A stretch of 64,000 nt of DNA, from positions 45,113,273 through 45,177,272 of the forward strand of contig ML664161.1 of assembly GCA_007570785.1 (NCBI GenBank), written 5' to 3'. This document shows positions 45,396-56,280 of this stretch, one piece after another; position 1 is the stretch's first letter, and each line of letters starts with the position of its first letter. Below the pieces are notes generated by a model, which was given only the letters and a program-made list of their open reading frames with translations, made no database searches and was not told the origin of the DNA. The position numbers and the translations under genes are program-made. The stretch is from Antilocapra americana. Taxonomy: Eukaryota > Chordata > Mammalia > Artiodactyla > Antilocapridae.

Positions 45396-46783
45396 AATAG
45401 TACATCTGTACAAATAGTACAGATTTGTACATAGTACAAAATCTGTTTTATCCATTTATCTATTAATGAGACCTTAGGTTGCTTTCATATTGTGGCTATT
45501 GTAAATAATGATGCAACTAATGATGCAATGAACATAGGGGCACATATCTTTTCAAATTACTGTTTTCATTTTTTTTGGATACATGCCCATGAGCAGAATT
45601 TATGGATCATATGGTAGTTCTGTTTTTAATTTTTTGAGGAGCCTACACACTATTTTCCATAGTGGCCGTACATTTCCACAAGTGTTCTCTATTATCTACA
45701 TCCTCACCAATATTTTTTTTATTTGTTGTTTTTTTCATAATAGCCATTCTATTGAGCCATTCTCTAGTGTGAGGTGATATTTTATTGTGGTCATGGGTTG
45801 CATTTCCCTGATGATTAGCAATGTTGATCTTGATGTCATGTGCCTGTTGGCCATCTCTATGTCTTCTTTGGAAAAAATGTCTATTCTGGTCCTATTCTCA
45901 GTGTTAATTGGGTTGTTTTTGATGCTGAGTTATGTGAGTTCTTTGTGTATTTTGGATATTTACCTTTTATCAAATATATTGTTTGAAAAATCTTCTCCCA
46001 AAGAGTAGATAGAATTTTCATTCTGTTAGTTTCCTTCACTGTACAAAAGCTTTTTAGTTTGATGTAGTTCCATTTGTTCATTTTTATTTTTGTTCCTCTT
46101 GGCTAAAGAGACAGAGTCAAAAAAATATTGCTAAGACTGATGTCAAAGAGCTTACTGCCTTTATTTTCTTCTAGGAGTTTTGTGGTTTCCAGTTTTACAT
46201 TTACATCTTTAATCCATTTTGAGCTTATTTTTGTATGTGGTGTAAGAAAGTAGTCCAGTATGATTCTTTTGAATATAGCTGTCCAGCTATTACCAACATA
46301 ATTTATTGAAGATGCTGTCTTTTTGCTATTGTATACTCTTGCCTCCTATGTTGTAGATTCAATGACCATATAAGTGTGAGCTCATTTCTCAGCTCTGATT
46401 CTGTTCCATCACTCTATGTATCTGTTTGTGTGCTAGTGCCATATTGCATTCATGACTGTAGCTTCATAGTACTGTTTGATATAAATGAGTATGATATTTC
46501 CAGCTTTGTTCTACCTTTTTATGGTAGATTTGGCTATTTGGGTTTTTTTGTGTTTTCAAACAAATTTTAGGAACATTTGTTCTAATTCTGTGAAAATGCC
46601 AACGGTATTTTGTTAGGGATTGTACTGAAGCTGTAGCACACCTTGGGTAGTATGGCCATTTTAACAATTTTAATTCTTCCAATCCACGAACATGGTATGT
46701 CTTTTCATTTGTTTGTGTTGTCACCAATTTCTTTATCATTGTCTTGTACTTTTCCAAGTACAGGTGTTTTGCTTCCCTTATTT

Positions 46784-48215
46784 CAGTTCGGTCGCTCAGT
46801 CATGTCCGACTCTTTGAGACTGCATGGACCACAGCATACCAGGTCTCCCTGTCCATCACCAACTCCTGGAATTTACCCAAACTCATGTCCATCGAGTTGG
46901 TGATGCCATCCAACCATCTCATCCTCTGTTGTCCCATTCGCCTCCTGCTCTCAATCTTTCCCAGCATCAGGGTCTTTTCAAACAAGTCAGCTCTTTGCAT
47001 CAGGTGACCAAAGTATTGGAGTTTCAGCTTCAATATCAGTCCTTCCAATGAACACTCAGGACTGATTTCCTTTAGGATGGACTTGTTGGATCTCCTTGCA
47101 GTCCAAGGGACTCTCAACGGTCTTCTCCAACACCATAGTTCAAAAGCATCAGTTCTTCAGTGCTCAGGTTTCTTCACCGTCCAACTCTCACATCCATACA
47201 TGACTACTGGAAAAACCATAGCCTTGACTAGATGGACCTTTGTTGACAAAGTAATGTCTCAGCTTTTTAATATGCTCTCTAGGTTGGTCATAACTTTCCT
47301 TCCAAGGAGTAACCATCTTTTAATTTCATGGCTACAGTCACCATCAGTAGTGATTTTGGAGCCCCCCAAAATAAAGTCAGTCACTGTTTCCACTGTTTCT
47401 CCATCTATTTGCCATGAAGTGATGGGACCAGATACCATGATGTTAGTTTTCTGAATGTTGAGCTTTAAGCCAAATTTTTCACTTTCCTCTTTCACTTTTG
47501 TCAAGAGGCTCTTTAGTTCTTCTTCACTTTCTGCCATAAGGGTGGTGTCATGTGCATAGCTGAGATGATTGATATTTCTCCCTGCAATGTTGATTCCAGC
47601 TTGTGCTTCTTCCAGCCCAGTGTTTCTCATGATGTCCTCTGCATATAAGTTAAATAAGCAGAGTGACAATATACAGCCTTGACGTACTCCTTTTCCTATT
47701 TGGAACCAGTCTCTTGTTCCATGTTCAGGTCTAGCTGTTACTTCCTGACCTGCATTCAGGTTTCTCAAGAGGCAGGTCAGGTGGTTTGGTGTTCCCATCT
47801 CTTTCAGAATATTCCACAGTTTATTGTGATTCACACAAAGGCTTTGGCATAGTCAATAAAACAGAAATAGATGTTTTTCTGGAACTCTCTTGCTTTTTTG
47901 ATGATCCAGTGGATTTTGGCAATTTGATCTCTGGTTCCTCTCCTTTTTCTAAAACCAGCTTGAACATCTGGAAGTTCACGGTTCATGTATTGCTGAAGCC
48001 TGGCTTGGAGAATTTTGAGCATTACTTTACTAGCGTGTGAGATGAGTGCAGCTGTGTGGTAGTTTGAGCTTTCTATGGCATTGCCTTCCTTTTGGATGGA
48101 ATGAAAACTGACCTTCTCCATACCCGTGGCCACTGCTGAGTTTTCCAAATTTGCTAGCATATTTAGTGCAGCACTTTCACAGCATCATCTTTTAGGATTT
48201 GAAATAGCCCAACTA
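46784..48215 (-). pseudogene. BovB LINE, 5'-truncated, with damaged reverse transcriptase
   Basis: Minus-strand frames at 47831-48160 (ANLENSAVATGMEKVSFHSI, RKRRGTRDQIAKIHWIIKKA) and 47259-47834 (GKGVRQGCILSLCLFNLYAE) form the palm of the BovB reverse transcriptase, followed by the C-terminal part to 46800. The catalytic YADD box reads YAHD here, so one metal-binding aspartate is lost. Frame breaks separate the pieces. Confidence 0.92.
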
Positions 48216-48219
48216 GGAA

Positions 48220-49658
48220 TGATGCTTTTGACAAACAGCAAATTTAAGTAATTTTCATACTCAAGTTCAAAATGGGTTATAAAGCAGCAGAAACAACTCA
48301 TGACATCAACAATGCATTTGGTCCAAAAACTGCTGGAGACAAGAACCTTGAAGATGATGAATGCAGTGGCTGGGCATTGGAAGTTGACAACAGCAAATTG
48401 AGAGTGGTCATCGAAGCTGATCCTCTTACAACTACACGAGAAGTTGATGCACAATTCAGCATCAACCACTTTATGGTCATTTGGCATTTGAAGCAAGTGG
48501 AAAGTTCAATAAGTGGATGCCTCATGAGCCCACTGAAAATCAAAAAAAATTGTCATTTTTGAAGTGTGGTCTTTTTATATTCAACAACAATAAAATATTT
48601 CTCCATCAGATGTGATGTGCAATGAACAGTGGATTTTATATGACAACTGGTAATGGTCAGCTCAATGGTTGGACTGAGAAGAAGCTTCAAAGCACTTTCC
48701 AACACCAAACTTGCACCAAAAAATGGTAATGGTCACTGTTTAGTGGTCTGCTGTCCATCTGATCCACTACAGTTTTCTGAATTCCAGTGGAAACTTTACA
48801 TCTGAGAAGTATGATCAGCAAATTAATGAGATGCACCAAAAACTGCAATGTCTGCAGCTGGCGTTGGTCAAAAGAAAGGGCTCAGTTCTTCTGTATGACA
48901 ACACTCAACCACATGTCTCACAACCAATGCTTTGAAAGTTGAACGAATTGGGCTACGAAGTTTTGCCTTATCCGCTATGTTCACCTCATCTCTTACCAAC
49001 TGACTATCATTTCTTCAAGCATCTTGACAACTTTTTGCAGGGAAAACACTTCCACAAACCAGCAGGAGGCAGAAAATGCTTTCCAAGAGCTCATTGAATT
49101 CTGAAGCATGGATTTTTTTTTTACTTCCTCTAATTCATCATTTTTAATATATATATTTTAATTTTTTTACTTTACAATATTGTATTGGTTTTGCCATACA
49201 TTGACAAGAATCTGCCATGGGTGTACATGTGTTCCCCATCCAGAACCCCCCTCCCACCTTCCTCCCCATCCCATCCCGCTAGGTCATCCCAGTGCACCCA
49301 GCATCCCAGCAGCACCATGTATCATGCATTGAACCTGGTCTGGCAATTTGTTTCACATACGATAATTAACATGTTTCAGTGCCATTCTCCCATATTATCC
49401 TGCCTTCATCCTCTCCCATAGTGTTCAAAAGACTGTTCTATACATCTGTGTCTCTTTTGCTGTCTCACATACAGGGTTATTGTTACCATCTTTCTAAATT
49501 CCATATATATGAAGCATGGATTTTTATGTTACAGGAAAATTGGCTAAAATATGTTGATTTTAATGGTTCTTATTTTGAGTAATAAATATGTGTTTGAGCC
49601 TATTTATAATGATTTAAAATTCATAGTCCAAAACCATAATTACATTACACCAACCTAA
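48220..49658 (+). pseudogene. Mariner (Hsmar1/SETMAR-type) transposase relic, split by an L1
   Basis: Translations match the SETMAR/Hsmar1 transposase family as I recall it: GYKAAETTHDINNAFG, IEADPLTTTREVDAQF and HFMVIWHLKQVES (48272-48562). Later, in other frames, come pieces from the catalytic region (LLYDNTQPHV-like near 48885), the HLDNFLQGK stretch near 49020, and, after the L1 at 49118-49509, YVDFNGSYFE with its stop at about 49580. The right inverted-repeat end, TTACACCAACCTAA, stops at 49658 and is followed by TA. The left end is missing, replaced by the BovB. Dead. Confidence 0.85.
49118..49509 (-). mobile_element. L1_BT 3' UTR inserted in the mariner relic
   Basis: Reverse-strand bovine L1 3' end (ATTGGTTTTGCCATACATTG, GGGTGTACATGTGTTCCCCA). 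GAAGCATGGATTTTT occurs before (from about 49102) and after (from about 49511), a clear 15-base target-site duplication. Confidence 0.92.
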
Positions 49659-49659
49659 T

Positions 49660-50600
49660 ATATTTGTTATACAATATATTTCTGTTTTTGTGTTGTCTTT
49701 ACCTTTGGTATCAGGTAAATCTGGTCTAATAAAATGAGATTGGAACTGTTCTCTCCTTTTTAATTTCTTGAAAGAGTTTAAGAAACATTGGCATTTATTC
49801 TTGTTTAAATGTTTCATAGAATTTGATGCCTGCGAAGTCACTTCAGTCTTTGTTCAACTCTTTGCAACCCTATGGACCATGGCCCACCAGGCTCCCCTGT
49901 CCATGGGATTCTCTAGGCATGAATGCTGGAATGGGTTGCTATGCCCTCCTCCTGGGATCTTCCCAACCCAGGGATCAAACAGACATCTCTTTTATCTCCT
50001 GTATTGGTAGGTGGATTTTTTTTTTTTTTTTTTTAACCACTAGCACCACCTGGGAAGCCCCAGGGAATATACTGGAGTGAGTAGCTGGTCCCTTCTCCAG
50101 GGGATCTTCCTGACCCAGGGATTGAACCTGGGTCTTTTGCACTGCAGGCAGATTCTTTACCATCTGAGTCACCAGGGAAGTAGTAAAGCCATCTTACCCT
50201 GAACTTTTCTTTATTAGAAAGTTTTTGGTTACTGAGTCAATTTACGTACTAGTTATAGGTCTGTTCAGACTTTCTATTTCTTGGTTTTAATATGGTTGTA
50301 TGTTTTTAGGAATTTATTAATTCTAGATTATCTAGTTTGTGGCATATAATATCTCACAGTAGTCTCTTCCTTTTTATTTCTGTTCATCAATCATAATGTT
50401 TCTTGCTTTGTTTCTTTTTTTCTTAGTCTAGTTAATGGCTTTTCAATATTTTTATCTTTTCAAAAACCAACTTATAGTTTTTTATTTTTTTACTATTTAA
50501 AATTTTTTTTTCTATTTCATCAGTCTTTGTAACTGCCTTCCTTATGCTAACTTTAGGCTCAGTTTTTTTCTTTTTTTGTAGCTCTGTAAGGAGCAGAATT
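49660..50600 (-). mobile_element. Reverse-strand L1 ORF2 remnant with SINE insertion
   Basis: CTCTCCTTTTTAATTTCTTG, TATAGTTTTTTATTTTTTTA and similar runs are L1 ORF2 read in reverse; interrupted by SINEs at 49828-50182. Confidence 0.6.
49828..50182 (-). mobile_element. Bov-tA SINE plus second partial copy in tandem
   Basis: The first copy runs from CGAAGTCACTTCAGTCTTTG to CACCACCTGGGAAGCCCC, with a run of about 18 T inside at 50017-50034. The second partial copy covers 50063-50182 in the same orientation. Confidence 0.9.
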
Positions 50601-52500
50601 AGGTTTTTTATGTAATGACTATGAGAATTCCCATAGCATTTTTTACATAAACAGAAAAAACCAAATCTATAATTCATATGGAACACAAAAGCCATAATAG
50701 CCAAATCAATCTTGAAAAGAAGAATGAACCTGGAGGTATAATATTTCCTGATTTTAGAGAATAGTACAAAAGTTACAGTAATTAAAACTGTGGAACTGTG
50801 GTAATAACAGACACATGAATAAATGAAATAGAGAACTCAGAAATAAATCCATATGTACATAGTTGATTGATTTTTGACAAGGGTGCAAATGGGGAAAGAA
50901 TTGTCTCTTGAACAAATGATAATGTTAAAACTGGATCTTCACATGCGAAAGACTGAAATTGAACCTTTACTTTATACCATATAGAAAAGTCAACTCAAAA
51001 TCAACAAAGGACTTAAATGTAAGACTCGAAACAGTTCAAATGTTGGAAAATATATAGGTAAAAGACTTCACGACATTGGCCTTAGCAATGATTTCAAGGA
51101 TGTACACCAAAAGCACAGTCCACAAGAGCAAGAGTAGACACATGAAACTATATGAAGCTAAAAAGCTTTGGCACAACAACTGAAACAACAAATGGTGTGT
51201 AAGTGAAACAACCTAACGAATGTGAGAAATACTTCCAGTAGTCTTTAACAGTCATAAAACCATCACAAGCATGCAAACGTTTTCTGTGTCACTGACGACA
51301 TTTAAAACCATAACCCATTCATGTATGTTCCAGATATAGAAGAGGAAGCAATTGCTCAGATACACAAGCAAGTAGCTCCAGGATAAGCATTGATATTTGG
51401 TCAGTGTCAGGGTTTGTCCTCCATCTGAATCTTGAAGCTCTTGCCTCAGAGCCAAAGTGCTTATATAGGAAACTATCCTGAGCTTCTGCACCTTATTCTT
51501 CCATTTATTGTCATATCATCTGGCCTAATGAGCTTCTAAAATTAGTTTTCACTTTATTTGGGATGTGTTTCCAAATGTTTTTAAAATTAATCAGCGCTAG
51601 TAATAAAAGATAACATAATCCTGGAAAAAAACTTTCGCAGACAATATATCCAACAAATTTAATCTCCAAAATGTTTAAAGAGCTCCTACAACTCATAGCA
51701 ACACACAAACAACAAGAATAGATATTTCTCCAAAGAAGATACAAATGCCCAACAGATATATGAAAAAATAGTCAGTGTCACAAATTATCAGGGAAATGCA
51801 AATCAGTACCACAATGAGATATCACCTGACATCTGTCAGGATGGCTATTCTCAAAAGACAAAAACAACATGTGTTGGCGAGAATATCGTGAAGCTGCAAC
51901 CCTTGCTCACTATTAATAGGAATGCAAAATGATGTGACTGTTCTGGAAAACAGGAAAGAGGTTTCTCAAAAAACGTAAAATAGAGCCATGTATGATCCAG
52001 TCTCAATTCTGGGTTTTTATCCAAAACAATGGAAACCAGTATCTCATAGTGATATTAGCATTCCTATATTAATTGTAGCATGATGCACATTAGCCAGGGT
52101 GCAGAAACAACCTGAATATTCATCTGCAGATCAATAGATAATGAAAATGTGTTATATATAGTGGAATACTGTTCAGCCTTATGCAATATATGACAATGTG
52201 GATGAACATCATGGGCATTATTCTAAGGGCAATAAGCCAGTCACAAAAGATAAATCCTGCATAAGTCCACTTATGTGAGTGATCTAAAATAGTCAAATTC
52301 ATAGAATCAGAGTGAAATGGTTGTTGCCAGGGGCTGGGGAGAGAGAAATAGGAAGTTACTAGTTAATTGGCCTAAGTTAAGCATCATGAATTAGTTCTAG
52401 AGATCTGCTCTACAACATTGTACTAATAATCAATAGTATTATATTGTATGCTTATAATTTTTATTAAGAGGGCAGATGTCATGTTAAATGTTTTTACCAC
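50600..52500 (+). mobile_element. Old L1 ORF2 3' part, split by an unassigned insert
   Basis: AATTCATATGGAACACAAAA, ACAAGGGTGCAAATGGGG, GAAATGCAAATCAGTACCAC and TGGAATACTGTTCAGCCTTA mark the L1 ORF2 C-terminal region. The L1 is broken at about 51231-51630. Confidence 0.8.
51231..51630. repeat. About 400-base insert of unknown family inside the L1
   Basis: The L1 match stops after GAGAAATACTTCCAG and resumes at ACTTTCGCAGACAATATATC, a pair that may be a degraded target-site duplication. The insert carries a minus-strand TATA-like CCTATATAAGC and a 79-codon open frame (51252-51491). I could not assign it. Confidence 0.45.
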
Positions 52501-52549
52501 AATGAAGCAAAATGTAGAAATAAAAATGAATTTATATACATTATAAGAC

Positions 52550-54290
52550 ATTTAAAATTGAATAATCCAATAACTTTGAAAGGAACTCAACTGAAATCAA
52601 ATAATTACCCTGCCAAAAAAATCTATAAATCCAGATGGCTGTTAAGGAATAGAAACCTCTATTTTATACATTTTTCTAAAAGGAGAGATACTATATGACT
52701 AAGCTCTTTCTTTGAGTGTTAATTTCAAAACCTCAATTTGAAATTTTATTTCAAAGAAAGGAAAAATAATTCAAAAAATAAAAGTACAGAACTGTTTAAT
52801 TTATAAAGCAGAAAAAATTCCCCAAATGGTTTAACATTGGAAAATCTGTCAATGGAATTTATTGTATTTATAGACTACTTTGGAAAGTTCATGTGACTAT
52901 TTCAGCAAGTACAAAAAGAATTACTTAAGTTCAACAACTTATATATGACAAAAGCACAGGAAATGGAAATAATGAAACTTCTCCTTAAGCTGATTATATG
53001 CTTAAAGGTCAAACACTGTAGCAGATATCGTAGAGAAATTTTAGACATTGTTTTTAAATTCAGAAGTGTTTTAAAGCAAAAATGTCATTACAGGGAAAAA
53101 GGTGATCTATGTGGAAAATCATTAAATCAACAGAAAAACTTTGAATAAATAAACAGGTTAGCAAGGTTTCCAGCTACTGGTTAACTCACAAAATCAATAA
53201 CTGTTTCTAAACCACTAATAACAAGCTAGAAAATTTCATTTAAAAAATAAGTTACTATTCATTATAGCAAACAAATCAAAAGTACCAAAGAATTAACTTA
53301 GAAAAGATTCACAAAATCTATTGAGAGAAAATTTTTAAACTTTCTTAACATTCGGAAAGACTTGAATAAAGGAGTAACATATTTGTAGGTTGAGCAAATT
53401 ACACCATAAAGATACCAACACTTCCAAAAGTAATTAGTCTATAAATTCAATGTGGGACTAACCAAAATTCCAGCTGTATTTTTTTTTAAGAATTTAAACT
53501 CATTTCATGATACATTTATATGTCTGTGTATGCTTTTATTGAAATATCAAGTTTGAAAAGAAAAAAGGGAAACCTCTCCCTACCACATTTTGACACATAA
53601 CAAAAGACCATAGTAATAAAAAGTATGCATTCATGAAAAAAAAACAGTGGAACAAAAGTTCTACCTGAGAGAGCTGGAAATAAAGCTTATCTGTAAGGAA
53701 AGGATAGATCATGTAGTAGATGACGTCAGGAAATATGGATCATTATATGATGAAAATTAACACTATATTATCAAGTCTGCATTATGTATAAAGGTTTAAA
53801 GACCTAAATAGAAAAATAGAAAGCTAGTAAATACGATCATATTTTGTGAGTTTAGGTAGACGAAGACTTCTTAAATGAGAGTCCAAACTCAAGCTATTAG
53901 GTAAAAAAGTGATAAATTTAACAACATTAAAGCATTAAAGATTTCTTTTATTTTAATGTTATAGCTGAGAAATTTGAGTGATGCTAAATAGGGAGGAGTA
54001 ATCAATATCTAGTATGTTCAGAATTTAGGATATAAAGAATATCTATAGATGTAGACAACCAACCCGATGACATGTGAAGATGCAGACAATGACTTCTCAG
54101 TAGGAGAAACCTATGTAAAGCATGCTCATACTTATTAATATTCAGGAAAAAAGAAAACCCCAAATCAGATAAACCATTCAATTGGTGACAGTGGGAAGTG
54201 GGAATAGACAGTGAATCAGGGAATGAATTGAAACATTGAAAGACATGATTATTACTATAACCTCATTTGAAATTGCTAATTCATGAAACT
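52550..54290 (+). mobile_element. Very old L1 ORF2 remnant
   Basis: Phrases such as CTATTCATTATAGCAAACAA, AAAAGTACCAAAGAATTAAC and CAACACTTCCAAAAGTAATT resemble L1 ORF2 DNA with numerous indels. Confidence 0.55.
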
Positions 54291-54311
54291 ATATATAACA
54301 ATTTTTTTCCA

Positions 54312-54317
54312 TTTATT
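54312..54317 (-). terminator. Candidate poly(A) signal of the second gene
   Basis: AATAAA on the minus strand, downstream of the candidate stop codon at 54446. Alone it is weak evidence in AT-rich DNA; it gains weight only from its position. Confidence 0.35.
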
Positions 54318-54445
54318 TTTAAAATAACAATTGCTGCAGCCAATTATTTAATATGTAAAGTTAAGTCTTAAATTTGAAGTATACACAATGACAGCAAAAG
54401 TCACACATTCGCCAATTACCTGTGTTCATTAAGGAGTGTGGTTCA

Positions 54446-54491
54446 TTAGGGGTGTCTCAGCGGGAGTGCGGTTTCAAGCACCTTCTCAGAC
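54446..54491 (-). CDS. Candidate terminal coding exon paired with the exon at 55954-56056
   Basis: The acceptor is CTTTGTATCTGTAG. Entering in phase 2 from the exon at 55954, it reads K-SEKVLETALPLRHP-stop (TAA at 54448-54446), a 15-residue cytoplasmic tail. An AATAAA signal follows at 54317-54312, about 130 bases after the stop, so a short 3' UTR to about 54295 is plausible. It sits in a short non-repeat island between an old L1 and an L2. A later GT (AACACAG|GTAATT) could instead make it an internal exon. Confidence 0.42.
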
Positions 54492-54779
54492 CTACAGATA
54501 CAAAGACTGTGATGATACATAAGATGAATACAACCCAAACACTCCCCCTAGTGGCGGTGTATTGTAAAGCATGCTACAAATAGAAAAGGGAGATTCAAAC
54601 TCTCTGGACAGATCAAAATATCTTTTCAATAATGTTTTTGATCATTGATTTTTAAATATATATTGATATGATTTGTCTCCTTTGATAACATGCCCTGTAT
54701 ACTACCAAACTGATACCTCTGGTCTTACATGCTCTGTAAATTCCAGATTCATAAATCTAGATCCTTCTACTCTTCTAAC

Positions 54780-55295
54780 TGCTTCAGTGGATTGTTATTG
54801 CAGACACTTAAAAGCTCAAATGTCTTTCCAGGTCTGTGGGCCTAACCTGTTCTGGCCCTCACTTATATTTCCAAATTGTTATTCTAGTCACACTGACCTT
54901 CTCATTATTCTTTGAACATTTCAAACTTCTTCCCACCTGAGGACCTATACTAATTCTTCTTTTTTTTGTCTGGAATACTCTTTACTAGAAGAACTTTACT
55001 CAACTTTTTTCTTACCCAGTTCTCAGGTTAAAAGTCACCTCCTCAAAGAGACCACTCAACATAAACTGGCCCAATGATTTCTTTCAATTTTATCATTCTG
55101 TTTATTTTCTAAACAGCACTTATTGCTACTCAGTACTTTCTTATTTCCTTGTATCTTTCCTTGACTGCCTCTTCCCACTGGGACACAAGCTTATGAAAGG
55201 CAAAGAACTTGTAGGTTTTAGCTGTGACTGTCTCCCACACTGAGAACAATGCATAGCACTATACAGGCATTGAGGAAGCATTTGTTGAATAGCTG
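54780..55295 (+). repeat. L2 LINE 3' end
   Basis: TCACTCACTGACCTT-like and CAAAGAGACCACTCAACAT text, TCTGTTTATTTTCTAAACAG, then GAGGAAGCATTTGTTGAATA, the classic L2 3' end. It lies in the intron of the candidate second gene. Confidence 0.75.
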
Positions 55296-55489
55296 AATCA
55301 ATATTTTATCATATTAGTCTTGTAAAGTAACACCACTGTCACCTTACTGTGGCTTTGTCAGGTAGACTTATCTCAAGTTTCTTGTCCTCACCGTTTTTAC
55401 CACCCAGCGGTCATCCTCCCACCAGATGTCTGAAGTCTGTATGACTCTCTCCTGTCAAAATCTGTCCTCAAGAATCTTAAACTCAATTT

Positions 55490-55705
55490 ACCGTGTGTGC
55501 CAAGTCACTTCAGTCGGGTATGACTCTTTGCAACTCCATGGACTGTAGCCCACAAGGCTCCTCTGTCCATGGCATTCTCCAGACAAGAATACTGGAGTGG
55601 GTTGCCATGCCTTCCTCCAGGGGATCTTCCCAGGGACTGAACTCCCATCTCTTGTGTCTCCTGCATTGGCAGATGGGTTCTTTACCACTAGCACCACCTG
55701 GCAAA
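55490..55705 (-). mobile_element. Bov-tA SINE
   Basis: GTGTGCCAAGTCACTTCAGT to TACCACTAGCACCACCTGGC, with a small deletion in the middle. In the intron of the candidate second gene, same strand. Confidence 0.92.
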
Positions 55706-55953
55706 ACTTCTGTTTACCCTAAGCATGAATGGTTACTAATAGCCTACTTCTGTAACAATCCCAAGTAGCATGTCATTTTAATAAGGATAAATCCTTTGAC
55801 TGCAAAAAATTACCAAGAATATACAAAAGTTTTCCATGATGATTCCTTCCATGATTAATTTTCCCTGAGCCATTGGAATTGTTTTTCAGATTTAAAACTA
55901 ACCCTATTTAATACACCTCTTCTATGAAAACAGGTAGTAATAATGCAACTTAC

Positions 55954-56056
55954 TTTTTCTTTCTCCAAACAATACAGAAGATGAAAAATAAAATACATGG
56001 AACAGTAAAGAATGTACCAAATGTACGTAGCCAATTATAAGAAAAACCAGCAGTAC
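55954..56056 (-). CDS. Candidate transmembrane exon of a second gene, possibly CD200-like
   Basis: 103 nt bounded by a good acceptor (TTGTGTTTTCTAG) and a consensus donor (GTAAGT). Entered in phase 1, like the CD200 membrane exon, it reads without a stop: TAGFSYNWLRTF, then a hydrophobic run TVPCILFFIFCIVW and basic WRKKK. It leaves in phase 2. This architecture (short ectodomain stub, one helix, basic stop-transfer) fits a type I membrane protein. It lies upstream of CD200 on the same strand, where rodents carry extra CD200-like ligand genes (iSEC1/iSEC2, as I recall). No Ig exon is present between here and the right edge, so orthology cannot be tested from this window. A decayed exon or a chance open stretch are the alternatives. 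Confidence 0.5.
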
Positions 56057-56280
56057 CTAGAAAACACAAACCAGAAACATGTTCTTTGGGGCTATACTTC
56101 ATTTTATATACTACATTGACATTTTGGTACCTTTAATTTATAATGCTCTTTTGCTTTACCATTGGATTGTTGACATTCAAATTGATACTATAAGATTGTG
56201 ACATTTCATTTTTTAAAATAATATACTAATAGTATTCAAATTGAAGACAGACAATATTTACTATTATTCTATCACTCTCA

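Larger units (their letters stand above)
43635..46783 (-). mobile_element. Reverse-strand L1 sequence, several fragments with SINE insertions
   Basis: An L1 3' UTR (TTACACAGTAGGTCCTTATT) and ORF2 reverse transcriptase DNA (CATGCCATCTGCAAAAGGGA) occupy 43635-44530. A second 3' UTR lies at about 44830-45285 and ORF2 3' DNA from 45440 to 46783. The repeated 3' UTR means at least two L1 copies. No intact frame. Confidence 0.75.
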
